Below, in pieces: positions 62,405 to 64,000 of a stretch of DNA of 64,000 nt (position 1 is its first letter; the number at the start of each line of letters is the position of its first letter). This DNA is from Ahrensia sp. (lineage in GTDB: Bacteria > Pseudomonadota > Alphaproteobacteria > Rhizobiales > Rhizobiaceae). Where the stretch lies: assembly GCA_002706335.1 (NCBI GenBank), contig PAKZ01000031.1, positions 148,698 to 212,697 of the forward strand, given 5' to 3'. The translations under genes were made by a program, and so were the position numbers. Below the pieces are notes generated by a model. That model had not been told where the DNA came from. It ran no database searches and was given only the letters and a program-made list of their open reading frames with translations.

Positions 62405-63729
62405 CAGCCCGTTCCCTTCGCCCCGTCCGCGTCGCCCTTGCTGCCCGGCACGGGGCGCAGGACCGGCGGAGCCGGCTCGGTGCGGTGCTCGGTCTCGCCT
62501 GCGTCCTCGGCAGGGTCTTCCGCGTGGTCGGCGGCGTGGATCTGTTCGGTCATGCGGCGATAGATATCGACCGAGCGCATCATCTCGGCGGCGGTGATCA
62601 TCTCGGCCGCGTCCATTGCGCCCGCCTCACGGCGCATCGAGCGGTGGGCGATCGCCAGCACGAAGACCAGCACCGCCGGCAGCAGGTCGATCGAGATGGC
62701 TCCCGCCCAGCTGGGCACGAAGTCGCCGGCATAGCGGATCACCGCCTCGGCGCTCGACAGCGGCACGAAGCGGCGGCTTTCGACCTTCGGTTCGGCGAGG
62801 ATATCGTCCGCCGCCTGCGCCAGCGCGGCGCTCTGGGCGTCGACGGCGGCGCGAACCGTCGTCATCACCCTGTCCTGGCGCGAAGCCAGCTCGGCGGAAC
62901 TGCCGTCGGCGACCGGCGCGATGAATCCCATCGAGAGGTCTTCCGCGGCGCGGCGCACCGATGGCGCGATCGACGTCTCCTGCAGCGCCGCGATGACGCC
63001 GGACAGCGCCACCGCCTGTTCGGCAAAGGAATCGGCGCGCGGCGCGACCGCACCGGGGGCCGAGACGAGTTCGCGCATGGAAGCGAGATGCTCCGATCCG
63101 GTCTCGAAAAGCGCCGACGTGCGCTCGCGCGACTGGACGATCGAATTGCCGAGTTCGTCGAGCTGCGCGCTCATCTGGCCGAGCAGCTGCACGACGCTTC
63201 CGGAGCCGGATGTTCCGGTCAACGCGCCTTCGCGCCGTTCCTCGTCGGCGAGGCGGCTGAACCGCTCCGAAGCGCGTTGCACGTCCGGCAGCAGGCTTTG
63301 CGACGAGAGCGCCCGCTGATGGGCCCGGTCGAGATCGCCGGCATATTCTTCAAGCGTCACGGCGAGGTGCTGTTCGAGCGCCGCCGATCCGGCCAGCGCC
63401 GCGGCGTTCAGCCATGACGACATGGCGATGATCATCGCGCTGCCGAGCGCCATGACGGCGAGCAGCATCAGCCGGCCGGCAGTCTCCCGGATCAGCGGCA
63501 GGAACCGCATTAGATAGGCCCAGAAGATGTAGATGCCGACGGAGACCGCCGACGCATAGACCACGGCGGCGAGGAAAATCTGGGTGGTCGTGCCGTCGAG
63601 AAGGCTGCGCACGCCGAGATAGGTATAGACGCCGCTCGCCAGCGCGAGCGTCGCGAGCGCGAAATGCGTCGCCGTTTCAAGATTGGCGATGCCGGCACGA
63701 ATCTGCGCGCCGGTTCCGGTCCTGTTCAT
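62404..63729 (-). CDS. Membrane protein with coiled-coil domain, coupled to the ClpP-like gene
   Basis: 441 residues. Three N-terminal membrane helices (about 20-45, 50-75, 85-115) and a fourth near 345-365 surround a long helical, Gln/Ser/Ala-rich region (about 120-330) that is probably a periplasmic coiled coil. The C-terminal 70 residues are acidic and cytoplasmic. No family was recognised. The one-base overlap with the protease-like gene suggests the two form a complex, perhaps with this protein as scaffold or substrate. Confidence 0.8.
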   Translation of the reverse strand: MNRTGTGAQIRAGIANLETATHFALATLALASGVYTYLGVRSLLDGTTTQIFLAAVVYASAVSVGIYIFWAYLMRFLPLIRETAGRLMLLAVMALGSAMIIAMSSWLNAAALAGSAALEQHLAVTLEEYAGDLDRAHQRALSSQSLLPDVQRASERFSRLADEERREGALTGTSGSGSVVQLLGQMSAQLDELGNSIVQSRERTSALFETGSEHLASMRELVSAPGAVAPRADSFAEQAVALSGVIAALQETSIAPSVRRAAEDLSMGFIAPVADGSSAELASRQDRVMTTVRAAVDAQSAALAQAADDILAEPKVESRRFVPLSSAEAVIRYAGDFVPSWAGAISIDLLPAVLVFVLAIAHRSMRREAGAMDAAEMITAAEMMRSVDIYRRMTEQIHAADHAEDPAEDAGETEHRTEPAPPVLRPVPGSKGDADGAKGTG

Positions 63730-64000
63730 CGATCGTTGCTCCCCGGCGCCATGGGCCCCGCACGTCTTCTTTTAACCATGGAACCGAGCGATTGCGACCA
63801 TCATGGGGCGGCGGTATCCATACTTCGCTTGCGCGTTGGATAGCCGTTGCGCCAAATCGCCGGTTTCCCGGCATTCCTCACAAATCCTGTCCACCGCTCT
63901 GCGCCATCGCTTACCCTTTTCGTGTCCTTTCATTGGAAGCCGGGTCTAGAACCGACAGCCTGGGAAAGGGACGGTTCCTGGTGTTCGCGCAGAGGTTGCG
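63730..64000. other. Right end of the window, no gene recognised
   Basis: 271 bp upstream of the minus-strand membrane protein gene. It probably contains that gene's promoter. No open frame with a convincing start or product was found. Confidence 0.5.

Overview
The window is a 64 kb piece of the chromosome of an alphaproteobacterium, most likely of the order Hyphomicrobiales (Rhizobiales). The evidence is a high-G+C backbone, an ImuC/DnaE2-type polymerase, a CenR-like response regulator, the gene order tsaD-gpsA / hemC-hemD-Mic60-hemY, two glnK-amtB pairs behind sigma-54 promoters and a ccmABCDG cytochrome c maturation cluster. No rRNA, insertion sequence or CRISPR array was seen. One tRNA gene, tRNA-Gly(GCC), is present.

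Left end (1-1171): the 3' part of dnaE2, then an intergenic stretch with a strong terminator that appears to be the original terminator of tRNA-Gly.

Integrated island (1172-19302): an 18.1 kb element bounded by a 45-bp direct repeat that is the 3' part of tRNA-Gly(GCC). Its G+C is visibly lower than that of the backbone. From left to right it carries a P4-type integrase, a small overlapping gene, an AlpA/excisionase-like HTH, a replication-initiator-like protein, a second HTH, a two-gene operon (a RarA C-terminal-domain-like protein plus a PD-(D/E)XK-like protein), a large divergent SIR2-NTPase-TPR protein ending in a cold-shock-like domain, a second tyrosine recombinase, an XRE regulator with an inverted-repeat operator, a small membrane protein, a three-gene TerB/ATPase/helicase operon that matches the Shango anti-phage system, and an ADP-ribosyltransferase-like protein next to the tRNA. 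No relaxase, type IV secretion or capsid genes are visible, so it looks like a non-self-transmissible integrative element serving as a defence island.

Core region A (19.3-33.4 kb): prolyl-tRNA editing protein, thioredoxin/TPR co-chaperone, Lon-N-domain protein, Trm112-like protein, TetR, Ubi-type flavin monooxygenase, acyl-CoA thioesterase II, two nitrogen-regulated glnK-amtB operons, ftsK, a LolA-like carrier and exonuclease III.

Core region B (33.4-50.8 kb): cNMP-binding protein, CenR-like regulator, L,D-transpeptidase, DUF1761, methyltransferase, EVE protein, gpsA, tsaD, the haem cluster hemC-hemD-mitofilin-hemY, a solo TerB protein, a class I amidotransferase, an MFS transporter, YggT, DUF167, RidA, a tiny zinc ribbon, LysR, DUF1127 and pyrophosphatase.

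Core region C (50.9-64 kb): an acetyltransferase, then the ccm cluster with two departures from the usual layout. A methionine aminopeptidase gene lies between ccmG and ccmD. A 3.3 kb accessory segment (MarR-NmrA-DUF1330 on one strand, a PhyH-type oxygenase on the other) lies between ccmB and ccmC and contains decayed second copies of the ccmB 3' end and apparently of the phyH tail. acnA and a ClpP-like protease/membrane protein pair finish the window.
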